Shown one piece after another: positions 32,521-41,624 of a stretch of DNA of 64,000 nucleotides. Source of the DNA: Nocardioides insulae DSM 17944 (GTDB taxonomy: Bacteria > Actinomycetota > Actinomycetes > Propionibacteriales > Nocardioidaceae); NCBI RefSeq assembly GCF_000422825.1, contig NZ_KE383928.1, forward strand, positions 186,001 to 250,000, written 5' to 3'. The notes under the pieces were generated by a model. It saw nothing but the letters and a program-made list of their open reading frames with translations, did no database searches and was not told the DNA's origin. Position numbers and translations under genes: made by a program. Position 1 is the stretch's first letter, and each line of letters begins with the position of its first letter.

Positions 32521-32612
32521 ACACCCCATCCGAATGCTCGCTCCGCTTCGAACGGGGACCCAGCGTGAACACCGCATCCGAATGCTCGCTCCGGGCCGCA
32601 TCGAACGGGGAC
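32518..32612 (+). repeat. Imperfect direct repeat in the rhaT-rhaP spacer
   Basis: Copies at 32518-32559 and 32566-32612 share TGAACACC, ATCCGAATGCTCGCTCCG and GAACGGGGAC, with a few extra bases in the second. The first copy begins at the rhaT stop codon. The doubled unit makes the only long gap among the otherwise tight importer genes. Confidence 0.85.
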
Positions 32613-32617
32613 GACGC

Positions 32618-33673
32618 ATGAGCGACACTCTCGTCCGCCCCTCCGCGGAGGCCGCCGACAAGTCCCGGGCCGCGCGCCTGCTGGGTCAGGCGCTGCGCTC
32701 GCGGGAGATCGCGGTCTTCGCCGTGCTGGTGCTGCTCCTGGTGGTGGCCACCATCGCCAACCCGCGCTTCCTGGTGGGCAGCGACGGCTGGCGCGACCTG
32801 CTGGTCACCCCCTCGATCCTGCTGCTCCTGGCGGTCGGTCAGACCGCGGTCATCATCACCCGCAACGTCGACCTCTCGGTCGGGTCCACGGTCGGTCTGA
32901 CGGCGTACGCCGTCGGCAAGATCTTCGTGGAGTTCCCCGGCATCCCCGTGGTCGTGGTCTTCGTCATCGGCGCCCTCATCGGCGCGGTGCTGGGGCTGAT
33001 CAACGGCGCCCTGGTCGCCTTCGGGCGGGTGCCGGCCCTGGTGGTCACCCTCGGCACGATGTACATCTACCGCGGCGTCTTCCTGGAATGGGCCGGCAGC
33101 GACCGGATCAACGCCGGCGACCTGCCGGGCCGGTTCCTCTCGCTGGGCACCAAGCAGGTCCTCACCATCCCGGTGCTCACCATCATCGCCCTGGTGGTGC
33201 TGGCCGTGGTCGGCTTCTACCTGCGCTCGATGCGCTCGGGCCGGGAGTTCTACGCGATCGGCTCCGACCCGGCCGCGGCCCGGCTCTACGGGCTCCCGGT
33301 CACCCGCCGGGTGCTCGGCGCCTTCATCCTCTGTGGCGCTCTGGCCGGCCTGGCGGGCGTCTTCTACGCCGCCCGGTACGGCACGGTCAGCTCCGGTGCG
33401 GGGCGCAACCTCGAACTCGAGTCGGTCGCCGCGGCCGTGATCGGCGGCGTAGCGATCTTCGGCGGCACCGGCACCGTCTGGGGCGCCGGCATCGGAGCCT
33501 TCCTGCTGGTCACCATCGACCGGGTGCTGCCGCTCCTCGGGATCTCCGACTTCTGGCAGCGCGCCGTGGTCGGTGCCCTGATCATCGCCGCCGTGGCCCT
33601 CGACCGGGTGCTCTCACTGCGCAGGGAGCGACAACTCAAGCAGGCCCGTGACGAAGCAAGGAACGCATCATGA
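32618..33673 (+). CDS. rhaP: Rhamnose ABC importer, permease 1
   Basis: The 351-residue permease belongs to the BPD_transp_2 (RbsC-like) family with about 8-10 membrane segments. It shows VGQTAVIITRNVDLSVGS and GRVPALVVTLGTMYIYRG, typical of sugar permeases. A YAIGSDPAAARLYGLPV loop should contact the ATPase. I use ATG 32618; an upstream in-frame ATG at 32534 would translate the direct-repeat spacer. It overlaps rhaQ by 4 bases. Confidence 0.88.
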   Translation: MSDTLVRPSAEAADKSRAARLLGQALRSREIAVFAVLVLLLVVATIANPRFLVGSDGWRDLLVTPSILLLLAVGQTAVIITRNVDLSVGSTVGLTAYAVGKIFVEFPGIPVVVVFVIGALIGAVLGLINGALVAFGRVPALVVTLGTMYIYRGVFLEWAGSDRINAGDLPGRFLSLGTKQVLTIPVLTIIALVVLAVVGFYLRSMRSGREFYAIGSDPAAARLYGLPVTRRVLGAFILCGALAGLAGVFYAARYGTVSSGAGRNLELESVAAAVIGGVAIFGGTGTVWGAGIGAFLLVTIDRVLPLLGISDFWQRAVVGALIIAAVALDRVLSLRRERQLKQARDEARNAS

Positions 33674-34785
33674 CCAGCACGATCGAGAGCGCCGTCGACG
33701 CCCGCACCTACGCGGCGTACTCCCGGCCGCTGTGGTGGCGGGTGGTGATGACCCGCGAGTTCGCGATGATCGTCCTGCTCGGGCTGGTCTACCTGATCGC
33801 CCGCGGCGGTGTGGAGAACTTCGACAGCCCGCTGACGCTGTACTACCTCTTCCTCGACATCACGCCGATCCTGCTGATCGCGCTGCCGATGACCCTGGTC
33901 ATCATCACCGGCGAGATCGATCTGTCGGTCGCCAGCGTGATGGGCCTGTCCAGCGTGTTGGTCGGCATCTTCCACGCCCAGCTCGGACTCTCCATCCCCC
34001 TCGCCGCGGTGCTGGCGCTGGTCGCCGGGTTGGTGTGCGGTGCCTTCAACGGCTTCCTGGTCGGGTACGTCGGACTCCCGTCCCTGGCGGTCACGATCGG
34101 TAGCCTCGCGCTCTTCCGCGGCATCGCGGTCGGGCTCCTCGGCACCGAGGCGATCACCGACTTCCCCGACCGCTGGACCGACCTGGTCAAGGAGCGTTTC
34201 GTCGAGGGGCCGTCGTTCTGGTCGGGCTTCCCGCTGGTGCTGGCCGTGGTCCTGGTGCTGATCGTCGTCTTCGTGCTGCTGCTGCACTTCACCCCCTTCG
34301 GTCGCGGGGTATTCGAGATCGGCCTCAACGACCAGGCCGCCGCCTTCTCCGGGGTCGACGTCGCCCGCACCAAGCTGACCCTGTTCATGCTCACCGGTGT
34401 CGTCTCCGCGCTGGCCGGCATCTACTTCGCGCTGCGCTACGGCAGCGCCCGCGGTGACAACGCGGAGTTCCTCGAGCTGCAGGTGATCGCGGCGGTGCTG
34501 CTCGGCGGCGTCTCGATCTTCGGTGGCCGGGGCGCCCTGCACGGGGTGATCGCCGGTGTCCTCCTGATCGGCGTACTCTCCAGCGCCCTGCGACTGGAGT
34601 CGATCTCCAGCAACGTCATCAACATCGTCATCGGAGTGCTGCTGGTGCTCTCGGTGATCTCCAGCAGCCTGCTCGGCTGGGTCTCCGGTCTACGCCGGGG
34701 CAGCACACCCTCGGTGCCGCCGAGCAATCCACCCGACCCGGGCACCAGCCCAGGCAACACCGGCACCAGCTCGGCCTCCAGCTGA
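33670..34785 (+). CDS. rhaQ: Rhamnose ABC importer, permease 2
   Basis: The 371-residue BPD_transp_2 permease pairs with RhaP. It has MTLVIITGEIDLSVASVMGL near residues 75-95, GLPSLAVTIGSLALFRG, and the loop FEIGLNDQAAAFSGVDVART. The C-terminus ends in a Ser-Pro-Gly-rich tail of about 30 residues outside the membrane core. A gap of 86 bp to rhaS contains a proper ribosome binding site for that gene. Confidence 0.88.
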   Translation: MTSTIESAVDARTYAAYSRPLWWRVVMTREFAMIVLLGLVYLIARGGVENFDSPLTLYYLFLDITPILLIALPMTLVIITGEIDLSVASVMGLSSVLVGIFHAQLGLSIPLAAVLALVAGLVCGAFNGFLVGYVGLPSLAVTIGSLALFRGIAVGLLGTEAITDFPDRWTDLVKERFVEGPSFWSGFPLVLAVVLVLIVVFVLLLHFTPFGRGVFEIGLNDQAAAFSGVDVARTKLTLFMLTGVVSALAGIYFALRYGSARGDNAEFLELQVIAAVLLGGVSIFGGRGALHGVIAGVLLIGVLSSALRLESISSNVINIVIGVLLVLSVISSSLLGWVSGLRRGSTPSVPPSNPPDPGTSPGNTGTSSASS

Positions 34786-34871
34786 GTGATGTGGTCGCGG
34801 GCCCGAGACCCGCGGCCGGACCGGCCGAGAAGCGGCCAGCGGTCCGAACAGCCCAACGAAAGGAACTCACG

Positions 34872-35903
34872 ATGAAGCTCCACACCCGGAGGATCGCCTC
34901 CCTGGCCTCGGTGACGCTCATCGCCGGACTCGGCCTGGCCGCCTGCGGCGACGACAGCGGCAGCGGTAGCGACAGCGGCGGCTCCGGAGACAGCGCCTCC
35001 ATCACGATGCTGCCCAAGAACCTCGGCAACCCCTACTTCGACGCCAGCACCACCGGCGCCGAGACCGCCGCCGGCGAGTTCGGCGGCGAGCTGGAGGAGG
35101 TCGGCCCCGAGACCGCGACGCCGGACTCGCAGGTGTCGTTCATCAACACCGCCGCCCAGCAGGGTGTCGACTCCCTGATCGTCTCGGCCAACGACCCGAC
35201 CGCCATCTGCGACGCCCTCAACGAGGCCCGCGACGCCGGCGTCAAGGTCGTCACCTTCGACTCCGACACCGACACCGAGTGCCGCGACATCTTCGTCAAC
35301 CAGGCCGACGCCGCCGGCATCGCGAAGGCCCAGGTCGACCTGATCGCCGAGCAGATCGGTGACAAGGGCAAGATCGCCATCCTCAGCGCGGCCGCCAACG
35401 CGACCAACCAGAACGCCTGGATCAAGCTGATGGAGGAGGACCTCGCCGCCAACCACCCGAACATCGAGCTGGTCGACACCGTCTACGGCGACGACGACGA
35501 CCAGAAGTCCTTCGACCAGACCTCGGCGCTGCTCTCCCGCAACCCCGACCTGGCCGGCATCGTCTCGCCGACCACCGTCGGCATCGCCGCCGCTGCCCGC
35601 TACCTCTCCAGCTCGGAGTACAAGGGCAAGGTCGCGCTGACCGGTCTGGGCACCCCCGACCAGATGCGCGCCTACATCAAGGACGGCACGGTCACCGAGT
35701 TCGCGCTGTGGAACCCGACCGACCTCGGCTACCTCTCGGCCTACGTCGCGAACGCGCTGGCCAGCGAGGAGATCACCGGCGAGGAGGGCGACACCTTCGA
35801 GGCCGGCGACCTGGGCGAGTACACCGTCGGCGCCGACGGTGAGGTCCTGCTGGGCGAGCCGTTCGTCTTCAACGCCGAGAACATCGACGACTTCAGCTTC
35901 TGA
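34872..35903 (+). CDS. rhaS: Rhamnose-binding lipoprotein
   Basis: The 343-residue solute-binding protein has a lipoprotein signal peptide with lipobox LAAC (Cys near residue 22). A Gly/Ser/Asp linker follows, then a Peripla_BP_4 (RbsB-type) domain with MLPKNLGNPYFDAS and SANDPTAICDAL, and KVALTGLGTPDQMRAYI later on. ATG 34872 follows AAAGGAA with a 7-base spacer. An in-frame GTG at 34791 would put 27 residues before the signal peptide and is rejected. It delivers L-rhamnose to RhaPQ. Confidence 0.9.
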   Translation: MKLHTRRIASLASVTLIAGLGLAACGDDSGSGSDSGGSGDSASITMLPKNLGNPYFDASTTGAETAAGEFGGELEEVGPETATPDSQVSFINTAAQQGVDSLIVSANDPTAICDALNEARDAGVKVVTFDSDTDTECRDIFVNQADAAGIAKAQVDLIAEQIGDKGKIAILSAAANATNQNAWIKLMEEDLAANHPNIELVDTVYGDDDDQKSFDQTSALLSRNPDLAGIVSPTTVGIAAAARYLSSSEYKGKVALTGLGTPDQMRAYIKDGTVTEFALWNPTDLGYLSAYVANALASEEITGEEGDTFEAGDLGEYTVGADGEVLLGEPFVFNAENIDDFSF

Positions 35904-35968
35904 TCCGGCTGAAGACCGTTCGTCACCACAGTAGGAACAGGCGTCCGCGCCGATAGGGGAGAAGACCG

Positions 35969-36364
35969 ATGCGTTACTGCTTCCAGCTCCAGGTCCGCCC
36001 GGAGCGACGTGAGGAGTACGCCGCCCGGCACGCCGCCGTATGGCCGGAGATGCTGCGCGCGCTGCACAGCTCCGGTTGGCGCAATTACTCCCTGTTCCTA
36101 CGCGAGGACGGACTCCTGATCGGGTACGTCGAGGCCGACGACCTCGACGCGGCCCAGGCCGCGATGGACCGCTCCGCGGTCAACGCCCGCTGGCAGGCCG
36201 AGATGGGCGAGTTCTTCGTCGATCTCGACGGCACGCCGCCCGATCAGGGGTTCGTCCTCATCCCCGAGGTGTTCCACCTCGAGGACCAGCTCACCGCGCT
36301 CTCCGACCACCCGCCGAAGGCGTCGGACCCCGCTCCCACTTCCACCGACCGTGATCCGCGCTGA
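35969..36364 (+). CDS. rhaM: L-rhamnose mutarotase
   Basis: RhaM (RhaU in Rhizobium) interconverts alpha and beta L-rhamnopyranose. The family core is seen in MRYCFQLQVRPERREEYAARH and AVWPEMLRALHSSGWRNYSL. The family's conserved His is in RHAAVWPEM and the Trp is in RWQAEMGEFF. The protein is 131 residues, about 25 longer than usual because of a disordered Pro/Ser-rich tail. It lies between the binding protein and isomerase genes. Confidence 0.92.
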   Translation: MRYCFQLQVRPERREEYAARHAAVWPEMLRALHSSGWRNYSLFLREDGLLIGYVEADDLDAAQAAMDRSAVNARWQAEMGEFFVDLDGTPPDQGFVLIPEVFHLEDQLTALSDHPPKASDPAPTSTDRDPR

Positions 36365-36397
36365 CCGCGGCCGCCGCTCCACGAAGGCAGAGACACC

Positions 36398-37576
36398 ATG
36401 ACGACATTCGCGCAGATCGCCCCGATGCTCGAGGGGCAGGCGATCGAGGTCCCCTCCTGGGCCTACGGGAACTCGGGCACCCGCTTCAAGGTGTTCGGTA
36501 CGCCGGGGACCCCGCGCACCGTGGAGGAGAAGATCGCGGACGCCGCGACGGTCCACCGCTTCACCGGCCTGGCCCCGAAGGTCGCCCTGCACATCCCGTG
36601 GGACCTGGTCGACGACTTCGGCGCTCTGCGCGCGTACGCCGAGGAGCAGGGTGTCGGGATCGGCACCATCAACTCCAACACCTTCCAGGACGACGACTAC
36701 AAGTTCGGCGCGCTCACCCACACCGACCCCAAGGTGCGGCAGAAGGCGATCGACCACCACTTCGAGTGCATCGAGGTGATGGACGCGACCGGGTCCGCCG
36801 ACCTGAAGATCTGGCTCGCCGAAGGCAGCAACTACCCCGGCCAGGCCGACATGCGCGGCCGGCAGGACCGGCTCGCGGAGAGCCTGCGCACCATCTACGA
36901 CCGGCTCGGCGAGGACCAGCGGCTGGTGCTCGAGTACAAGTTCTTCGAGCCGGCGTTCTACCACACCGACGTCCCGGACTGGGGCACCTCCTACGCCCAG
37001 GTCGCGGCCCTGGGGGAGCGGGCGGTGGTCTGCCTCGACACCGGCCACCACGCCCCGGGCACCAACATCGAGTTCATCGTGGCGCAGCTGCTGCGGCTCG
37101 GGAAGCTCGGCTCCTTCGACTTCAACTCGCGGTTCTACGCCGACGACGACCTGATCGTCGGCTCGGCCGACCCGTTCCAGCTCTTCCGGATCCTGGTCGA
37201 GGTCATCCGCGGCGGCGGCTACGGCCCGGCCAACCCGACCGGCGAGAGCGAGGTCGCGTTCATGCTCGACCAGTGCCACAACGTCGAGCAGAAGATCCCC
37301 GGCCAGATCCGGTCGGTGCTCAACGTCCAGGAGATGACCGCCCGGGCGCTGATGCTCGACCGCGAGGCGCTCACCGCGGCCCAGGAGGCCGGTGACGTGC
37401 TCGGCGCCAACGACATCTTCATGGACGCCTTCTACACCGACGTCCGTGCCGACCTGGCCGAGTGGCGTGAGGGCCGCGGACTCCCCGCCGACCCGATGCG
37501 CGCCTACGCCGAGTCCGGCTACCAGGCGCAGATCGAGGCCGACCGCGTCGGCGGCGCCCAGCTCTCCTGGACCTGA
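36398..37576 (+). CDS. rhaI: L-rhamnose isomerase (RhaI type)
   Basis: The enzyme converts L-rhamnose to L-rhamnulose. The 392-residue TIM-barrel protein matches the Pseudomonas stutzeri/Rhizobium RhaI branch rather than E. coli RhaA. Likely metal ligands lie in LEYKFFEPAFYHTD (Glu, near residue 180), CLDTGHHAPG (Asp and His, near 212) and FDFNSRFYADDD (near 245). The start ATG 36398 follows GAAGGCAGAG. Confidence 0.92.
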   Translation: MTTFAQIAPMLEGQAIEVPSWAYGNSGTRFKVFGTPGTPRTVEEKIADAATVHRFTGLAPKVALHIPWDLVDDFGALRAYAEEQGVGIGTINSNTFQDDDYKFGALTHTDPKVRQKAIDHHFECIEVMDATGSADLKIWLAEGSNYPGQADMRGRQDRLAESLRTIYDRLGEDQRLVLEYKFFEPAFYHTDVPDWGTSYAQVAALGERAVVCLDTGHHAPGTNIEFIVAQLLRLGKLGSFDFNSRFYADDDLIVGSADPFQLFRILVEVIRGGGYGPANPTGESEVAFMLDQCHNVEQKIPGQIRSVLNVQEMTARALMLDREALTAAQEAGDVLGANDIFMDAFYTDVRADLAEWREGRGLPADPMRAYAESGYQAQIEADRVGGAQLSWT

Positions 37577-37661
37577 GGCGCTTGCGCCGCCCCCGCGAGC
37601 CTCGCCGCCCGGACCCCGTAGCCCCCGACTCCCTCCCGACCCCTCCCACAAGGATCTCGTC

Positions 37662-39698
37662 ATGACGAACCCGGCAGTCGCCGATCTGATCGCCCGCTCC
37701 AACACCCTCGGAGCGGACCCGAAGAACACCAACTACGCCGGGGGCAACACCTCTGCCAAGGGCGTCGAGACCGACCCGGTCACCGGGCAGGACGTCGAGC
37801 TGCTCTGGGTCAAGGGATCCGGCGGCGACCTCGGCACTCTCACCGAGCAGGGCCTGGCCGTGCTGCGCCTGGACCGGATGCGCGCCCTGGTCGACGTCTA
37901 CCCCGGTGTCGAGCGGGAGGACGAGATGGTCGCGGCCTTCGACTACTGCCTGCACGGCAAGGGTGGAGCCGCGCCCTCCATCGACACCGCCATGCACGGC
38001 CTGGTGGAGGCCGCCCACGTCGACCACCTGCACCCGGACTCCGGCATCGCGATCGCCACCGCGGCGGACGGCGAGGAGCTGACCCGCACGGTATTCGGGG
38101 ACAAGGTCGTCTGGGTGCCGTGGCGGCGTCCCGGCTTCCAGCTCGGCCTCGACATCGCCGCGATCAAGGAGAAGAACCCGCAGGCGATCGGCTGCGTCCT
38201 CGGCGGGCACGGCATCACGGCGTGGGGCGACACCAGCGCGGAGGCACAGCAGAACTCGCTGTGGATCATCGACACCGCCGCCGCCTACATCGACGAGCAC
38301 AGCCGCCCGGAGCCGTTCGGCCCCGCCCTCGACGGGTACGCCGCCCTCCCGGAGGAGGAGCGTCGGGCCAAGGCGGCCGCACTGGCCCCCACGATCCGCG
38401 GGATCGCCTCGGCGGACCGGCCGATGGTCGGCCACTTCACCGACGCCGATGTGGTGCTGGACTTCCTCAGCTCCTCCGAGCACCCGCGCCTGGCCGCCCT
38501 GGGCACCTCCTGCCCAGACCACTTCCTGCGCACCAAGGTGAAGCCGCTGGTCCTCGACCTTCCGGCCGGTGCCTCGGTCGAGGAGTCGGTCGCCCGGCTC
38601 CAGGAGCTGGCGGTCTCCTACCGCGAGGACTACCAGGCCTACTACGACCGGCACGCGACCGCCGAGAGCCCCGCGATCCGCGGCAAGGACCCGCTGATCG
38701 TGCTGGTCCCCGGGGTGGGCATGTTCAGCTTCGGGAAGGACAAGCAGACCGCGCGCGTGGCGGGCGAGTTCTACGTCAACGCGATCAACGTGATGCGCGG
38801 CGCCGAGGGGCTCTCGACGTACTCCCCGATCGATGAGTCGGAGAAGTTCCGGATCGAGTACTGGGCGCTCGAGGAGGCCAAGCTCCAGCGGATGCCGAAG
38901 CCCAAGCCGCTCGCCACCCGGATCGCGCTGGTGACCGGCGCAGCATCCGGGATCGGCAAGGCCACCGCGCAGCGACTCGCCGCCGAGGGTGCCTGCGTCG
39001 TCATCGCCGACCTGGACGGTGCGAAGGCGGTCGCGGCAGCGGCCGAGATCGGCGGCCCCGACGTGGCCGTCGGCGTGGCCGCGGACGTCTCCGACGAGGC
39101 CGCCGTCCAGGCGATGGTGGACGCCGCCGTGCTGGCCTTCGGCGGCCTGGACCTGGTGGTCAACAACGCCGGGCTGTCGCTGTCCAAGTCGCTGCTCGAG
39201 ACCACCGAGCGCGACTGGGACCTCCAGCACGACGTGATGGCCAAGGGGTCCTTCCTGGTCGCCAAGGCGACCGCGAAGGTGCTCATCGAGCAGGGCATGG
39301 GCGGCGACCTGGTCTACATCTCCAGCAAGAACTCCCTGTTCGCCGGCCCCAACAACGTCGCCTACGGCGCCGCCAAGGCGGACCAGGCCCACCAGGTGCG
39401 GCTGCTGGCCGCCGAGCTCGGCGAGCACGGCATCAAGGTCAACGGCATCAACCCCGACGGCGTCGTCCAGGGCTCCGGCATCTTCGCCGGCGGCTGGGGC
39501 GCCAAGCGGGCCGAGGTCTACGGGGTCGAGGAGAAGGACCTGGGCAAGTTCTACGCCCAGCGCACCCTGCTCAAGCGGGAGGTGCTGCCGGAGAACATCG
39601 CCAACGCGGTCTTCGTCCTCTGCGGCCCCGACCTGACCCACACCACCGGTCTGCACGTGCCCGTCGACGCCGGCGTGGCCGCTGCCTTCCTGCGATGA
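37662..39698 (+). CDS. rhaD: Bifunctional rhamnulose-1-phosphate aldolase / short-chain dehydrogenase
   Basis: The 678-residue fusion has a class II aldolase domain (residues 1-410) and a C-terminal SDR domain (420-678). The aldolase part shows NYAGGNTSAKG and the zinc-binding DHLHPDSG. The SDR part has VTGAASGIGKATA near 424-436, NNAGLS, and the catalytic YGAAKAD near 566. It cleaves rhamnulose-1-phosphate to DHAP and L-lactaldehyde; in characterised RhaEW-type fusions the second domain oxidises lactaldehyde to L-lactate. LutABC encoded downstream fits that product. ATG 37662 follows AAGGAT. The aldolase's usual acidic active-site residue was not checked. Confidence 0.92.
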   Translation: MTNPAVADLIARSNTLGADPKNTNYAGGNTSAKGVETDPVTGQDVELLWVKGSGGDLGTLTEQGLAVLRLDRMRALVDVYPGVEREDEMVAAFDYCLHGKGGAAPSIDTAMHGLVEAAHVDHLHPDSGIAIATAADGEELTRTVFGDKVVWVPWRRPGFQLGLDIAAIKEKNPQAIGCVLGGHGITAWGDTSAEAQQNSLWIIDTAAAYIDEHSRPEPFGPALDGYAALPEEERRAKAAALAPTIRGIASADRPMVGHFTDADVVLDFLSSSEHPRLAALGTSCPDHFLRTKVKPLVLDLPAGASVEESVARLQELAVSYREDYQAYYDRHATAESPAIRGKDPLIVLVPGVGMFSFGKDKQTARVAGEFYVNAINVMRGAEGLSTYSPIDESEKFRIEYWALEEAKLQRMPKPKPLATRIALVTGAASGIGKATAQRLAAEGACVVIADLDGAKAVAAAAEIGGPDVAVGVAADVSDEAAVQAMVDAAVLAFGGLDLVVNNAGLSLSKSLLETTERDWDLQHDVMAKGSFLVAKATAKVLIEQGMGGDLVYISSKNSLFAGPNNVAYGAAKADQAHQVRLLAAELGEHGIKVNGINPDGVVQGSGIFAGGWGAKRAEVYGVEEKDLGKFYAQRTLLKREVLPENIANAVFVLCGPDLTHTTGLHVPVDAGVAAAFLR

Positions 39699-39801
39699 AC
39701 CGTCCGCAGCATGACCGGGCCACGCGGCGCCCGGTCCTGGTGAGGTCGGCCCCGGCGAGGTCGGCCGGGCTCGGCGAGGCCCGCGGCCGGGGGAGGGGCG
39801 C

Positions 39802-41220
39802 ATGACCGTGCGCGTCGCCGCCGTCGACCTCGGCGCCTCCAGCGGTCGGGTGATGATCGGTGAGGTCGGCCCGGACACGCTGCGGCTCCGGGCGGCCGCC
39901 CGGTTCCCCAACGACCCGCTGCGGCTGCCCGACGGCCTGCACTGGAACCTGCCGGGGCTGTACGCCGCTGCGCTCGCGGGACTGCGCGAGGCGGCGGCGG
40001 CCGGGCCGCTCTCCGCCATCGGGATCGACACCTGGGCGGTCGACTACGGCCTGATGGTGCAGGGGCGGCTGCTCGGGCTGCCCTTTCACTACCGCGACGA
40101 ACAGCGCAACCGGGTGGGACCGGAGTCGGTGCATGCGCGGCTCTCGCACGCGGAGCTCTATCCGCGCAACGGGCTGCAGTACCTGCCGTTCAACACCCTC
40201 TACCAGCTGGCCGCCGATCCGTGGGCCGCGCACGCCGAGCGCCTCCTCCTGGTGCCGGATCTGCTCACCTACTGGCTCACCGGCCGGCAGGTGGCCGAGC
40301 GCACGAACGCCTCCACGACGGGCCTGCTCGACGTGACCACCGGCCGGTGGGACACCGACCTGGCGGCCCGGCTGGGGCTCCCGGACGGGCTGTTCCCGGA
40401 GCTGGTCGATCCCGGCACCCGGATCGGGGAGCTGTTGCCGCACGTGCGGGAGCAGGTCGGCACGTCCGCGCCGGTGGTGGCCGTCGGCTCGCACGACACC
40501 GCTTCGGCCGTGGTGGGAGTGCCCATCCAGACCGACGACGCGGCGTACCTGTCCCTCGGGACCTGGGGGCTGGTCGGCTTGGAACTGGACGCGCCGGTGC
40601 TCACCGAGGCGGCCCGGGCGGCCAACTTCACCAACGAGGGCGGAGTGGACGGCAAGGTCCGGTTCCTCAGCAACGTGATGGGCACCTGGGTGCTCAGCGA
40701 GACCCTGCGCAGCTGGCACCGGGCCGGTGAGATCGGATCGCCCGAGGACGAGCTGCCCGGGCTGCTCGCCGCCGCGGCCGCGGTCGACACCCCCGTGCCG
40801 GTCATCGACGTACAGGACCCGCGGTTCTCGCCGCCGGGGGACATGTCGGTCCGGATCGCTGCCTGGTGCGCCGAGCACGGGGTGGCGCCGCCGGAGGGCA
40901 AGGCCGCGCTGGTGCGGTGTCTGCTGGAGTCCCTCGCGGTGGCGTACGCCGACGCGCTGGGCACCGCCGCCGAGCTGTCCGGACGCTCGGTCGGAGTGCT
41001 GCACGTGGTGGGCGGGGGAGCCCGCAACCACCTGCTGTGCCAGCTGATCGCCGACCGTGCCGGCGTGCCGGTGCTCGCGGGACCGGTCGAGGCCACGGCG
41101 CTGGGCAATGTCTTGGTGCAGGCCCGGGCCGCCGGTGCGGTCGGCCCCGAGCTGAGCGAGCTTCGCGCGCTGGTGGCGCGGACCGACCCGCCGGTCGGAT
41201 TCCAGCCGCGGACGAGGTGA
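39802..41220 (+). CDS. rhaB: L-rhamnulokinase
   Basis: This FGGY-family kinase phosphorylates L-rhamnulose at O1. The 472-residue protein starts VAAVDLGASSGRVMIGEV, a phosphate-binding motif, and has IGIDTWAVDYGL and YHYRDEQRN-like substrate contacts (FHYRDEQRN). SHDTASAVVGVP and the late ATP-binding motif HVVGGGARNHLLCQLIADRAG (in part) complete it. It is separated from rhaD by 103 bp of GC-rich DNA with no clear promoter. Confidence 0.92.
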   Translation: MTVRVAAVDLGASSGRVMIGEVGPDTLRLRAAARFPNDPLRLPDGLHWNLPGLYAAALAGLREAAAAGPLSAIGIDTWAVDYGLMVQGRLLGLPFHYRDEQRNRVGPESVHARLSHAELYPRNGLQYLPFNTLYQLAADPWAAHAERLLLVPDLLTYWLTGRQVAERTNASTTGLLDVTTGRWDTDLAARLGLPDGLFPELVDPGTRIGELLPHVREQVGTSAPVVAVGSHDTASAVVGVPIQTDDAAYLSLGTWGLVGLELDAPVLTEAARAANFTNEGGVDGKVRFLSNVMGTWVLSETLRSWHRAGEIGSPEDELPGLLAAAAAVDTPVPVIDVQDPRFSPPGDMSVRIAAWCAEHGVAPPEGKAALVRCLLESLAVAYADALGTAAELSGRSVGVLHVVGGGARNHLLCQLIADRAGVPVLAGPVEATALGNVLVQARAAGAVGPELSELRALVARTDPPVGFQPRTR

Positions 41221-41223
41221 GCG

Positions 41224-41442
41224 ATGGAGCCCGGCGAGGCCAGGCGGCAGGGGGCCCTCGCCGAGGAGGAGCTGGCCGTCCTCGCCCTGCTCGCGGAGGG
41301 CAACACCGTGGACCGGGTGGCCCGGGAGCTCGGAGTCTCGGACCGGACCGTCCGGCGGCGGATGCGTTCGGCCGCCCGAGCTCTCGGAGCGTCCTCCACG
41401 ATCGAGACGGTCGTCCTGGCCGTCCGGCGCCGGATGATCTGA
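41224..41442 (+). CDS. Stand-alone LuxR/GerE-type HTH protein
   Basis: The 72-residue protein is essentially only a helix-turn-helix. LAEEELAVLALLAEGNTVDRVARELGVSDRTVRRRMRSAARALG matches the GerE pattern in order: a leading Glu-Leu, a loop, then the recognition helix around VSDRTVRRRM. No receiver or sensor domain precedes it. It starts 3 bases after the rhaB stop, so it belongs to the rha operon. It may regulate the downstream rhamnosidase or a distant target; its function is unknown. Confidence 0.7.
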   Translation: MEPGEARRQGALAEEELAVLALLAEGNTVDRVARELGVSDRTVRRRMRSAARALGASSTIETVVLAVRRRMI

Positions 41443-41531
41443 GGATGCCTCACCCAGGCGGCAGCTCCACCGGATCGATGCCTGGCCCGCCCTGAGCGGA
41501 GGCAGGTCGCGACCTCCCGCTCGGACCCTTG

Positions 41532-41560
41532 TTGTGGTGACGCTCACATCGCCACTACGT
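41532..41560 (+). promoter_or_regulatory. Promoter of the GH106 gene
   Basis: TTGTGG (41532-41537), a 17-base spacer and CTACGT (41555-41560) resemble a weak sigma70-type promoter. The operator palindrome directly follows. Confidence 0.5.
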
Positions 41561-41574
41561 TTGCAACGTTTCAA
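41561..41574. promoter_or_regulatory. LacI-type operator 3, upstream of GH106
   Basis: TTGCAACGTTTCAA matches the TTGAAA-NN-TTTCAA operator with one mismatch. Its place right after the -10 box equals that of operator 2, so the same repressor probably controls this gene. Confidence 0.7.
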
Positions 41575-41624
41575 ACCCTCGAACCCGAACACGCCAGAGT
41601 CCCGCCGCACCCCCGGAGACCCGC

